Shown one piece after another: positions 6,726-8,397 of a stretch of DNA of 8,397 nucleotides. Made by a program: the position numbers and the translations under genes. The stretch's first letter is position 1. The number at the start of each line of letters is the position of its first letter. The notes under the pieces were generated by a model. It had not been told where the DNA came from and did not search any database. It saw only the letters and a program-made list of their open reading frames with translations. The stretch covers positions 1-8,397 of the forward strand of contig JAQWRF010000337.1 in NCBI GenBank assembly GCA_029243845.1. The letters are read 5' to 3'. The stretch is from Planctomycetota bacterium. GTDB taxonomy: Bacteria; Planctomycetota; UBA1135.

Positions 6726-8397
<1,672 letters not shown>

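Overview
The window holds seven densely packed, non-repetitive protein genes. I see no mobile elements, CRISPR arrays, tRNAs or rRNAs. Base composition is near balanced (judged by eye). The best guess for the organism is a free-living Gram-negative-type bacterium, possibly a marine member of Planctomycetota or a related phylum. This is inference from three things: a very large TPR + ConA/LamG-like + thioredoxin-fold protein, a PD40 propeller protein of a type I associate with such lineages, and mostly weak Shine-Dalgarno sites. No marker in the window settles the taxonomy.

Left part (1-3543): a large modular protein runs in on the + strand from beyond the left edge. It ends tail-to-tail with lat (L-lysine 6-aminotransferase, - strand), and the two stop codons overlap by 6 bp (2224-2229). 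lat looks monocistronic. Its start faces rnpA across a 71 bp divergent intergenic region that carries a near-perfect palindrome and an AT-rich -10-like box.

Middle part (3615-5319, + strand): rnpA, yidD and a PD40 beta-propeller gene form a tightly coupled operon joined by TGATG and ATGA overlaps. rnpA and yidD are the usual RNase P protein / membrane-insertion-factor pair. However, rpmH is not upstream, and yidC is not downstream: its place is taken by the propeller gene.

Right part (5324-8354, - strand): thiC, an osmC-family gene and trpS are read in that order as a second compact operon (2 bp gap, then a TAATG overlap). It converges on the propeller gene with only 4 bp between stop codons. 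A strong hairpin that could end the rnpA operon transcript lies inside the antisense of the last trpS codons.

The genes are mostly housekeeping: tRNA processing, protein insertion, tryptophan charging, thiamine synthesis, peroxide/thiol defence and lysine catabolism. I found no clear new defence or mobile system. The least ordinary elements are the first protein, whose thioredoxin-like domain has lost its CxxC, the yidD-coupled propeller gene, and the extreme compaction with overlapping convergent ends.
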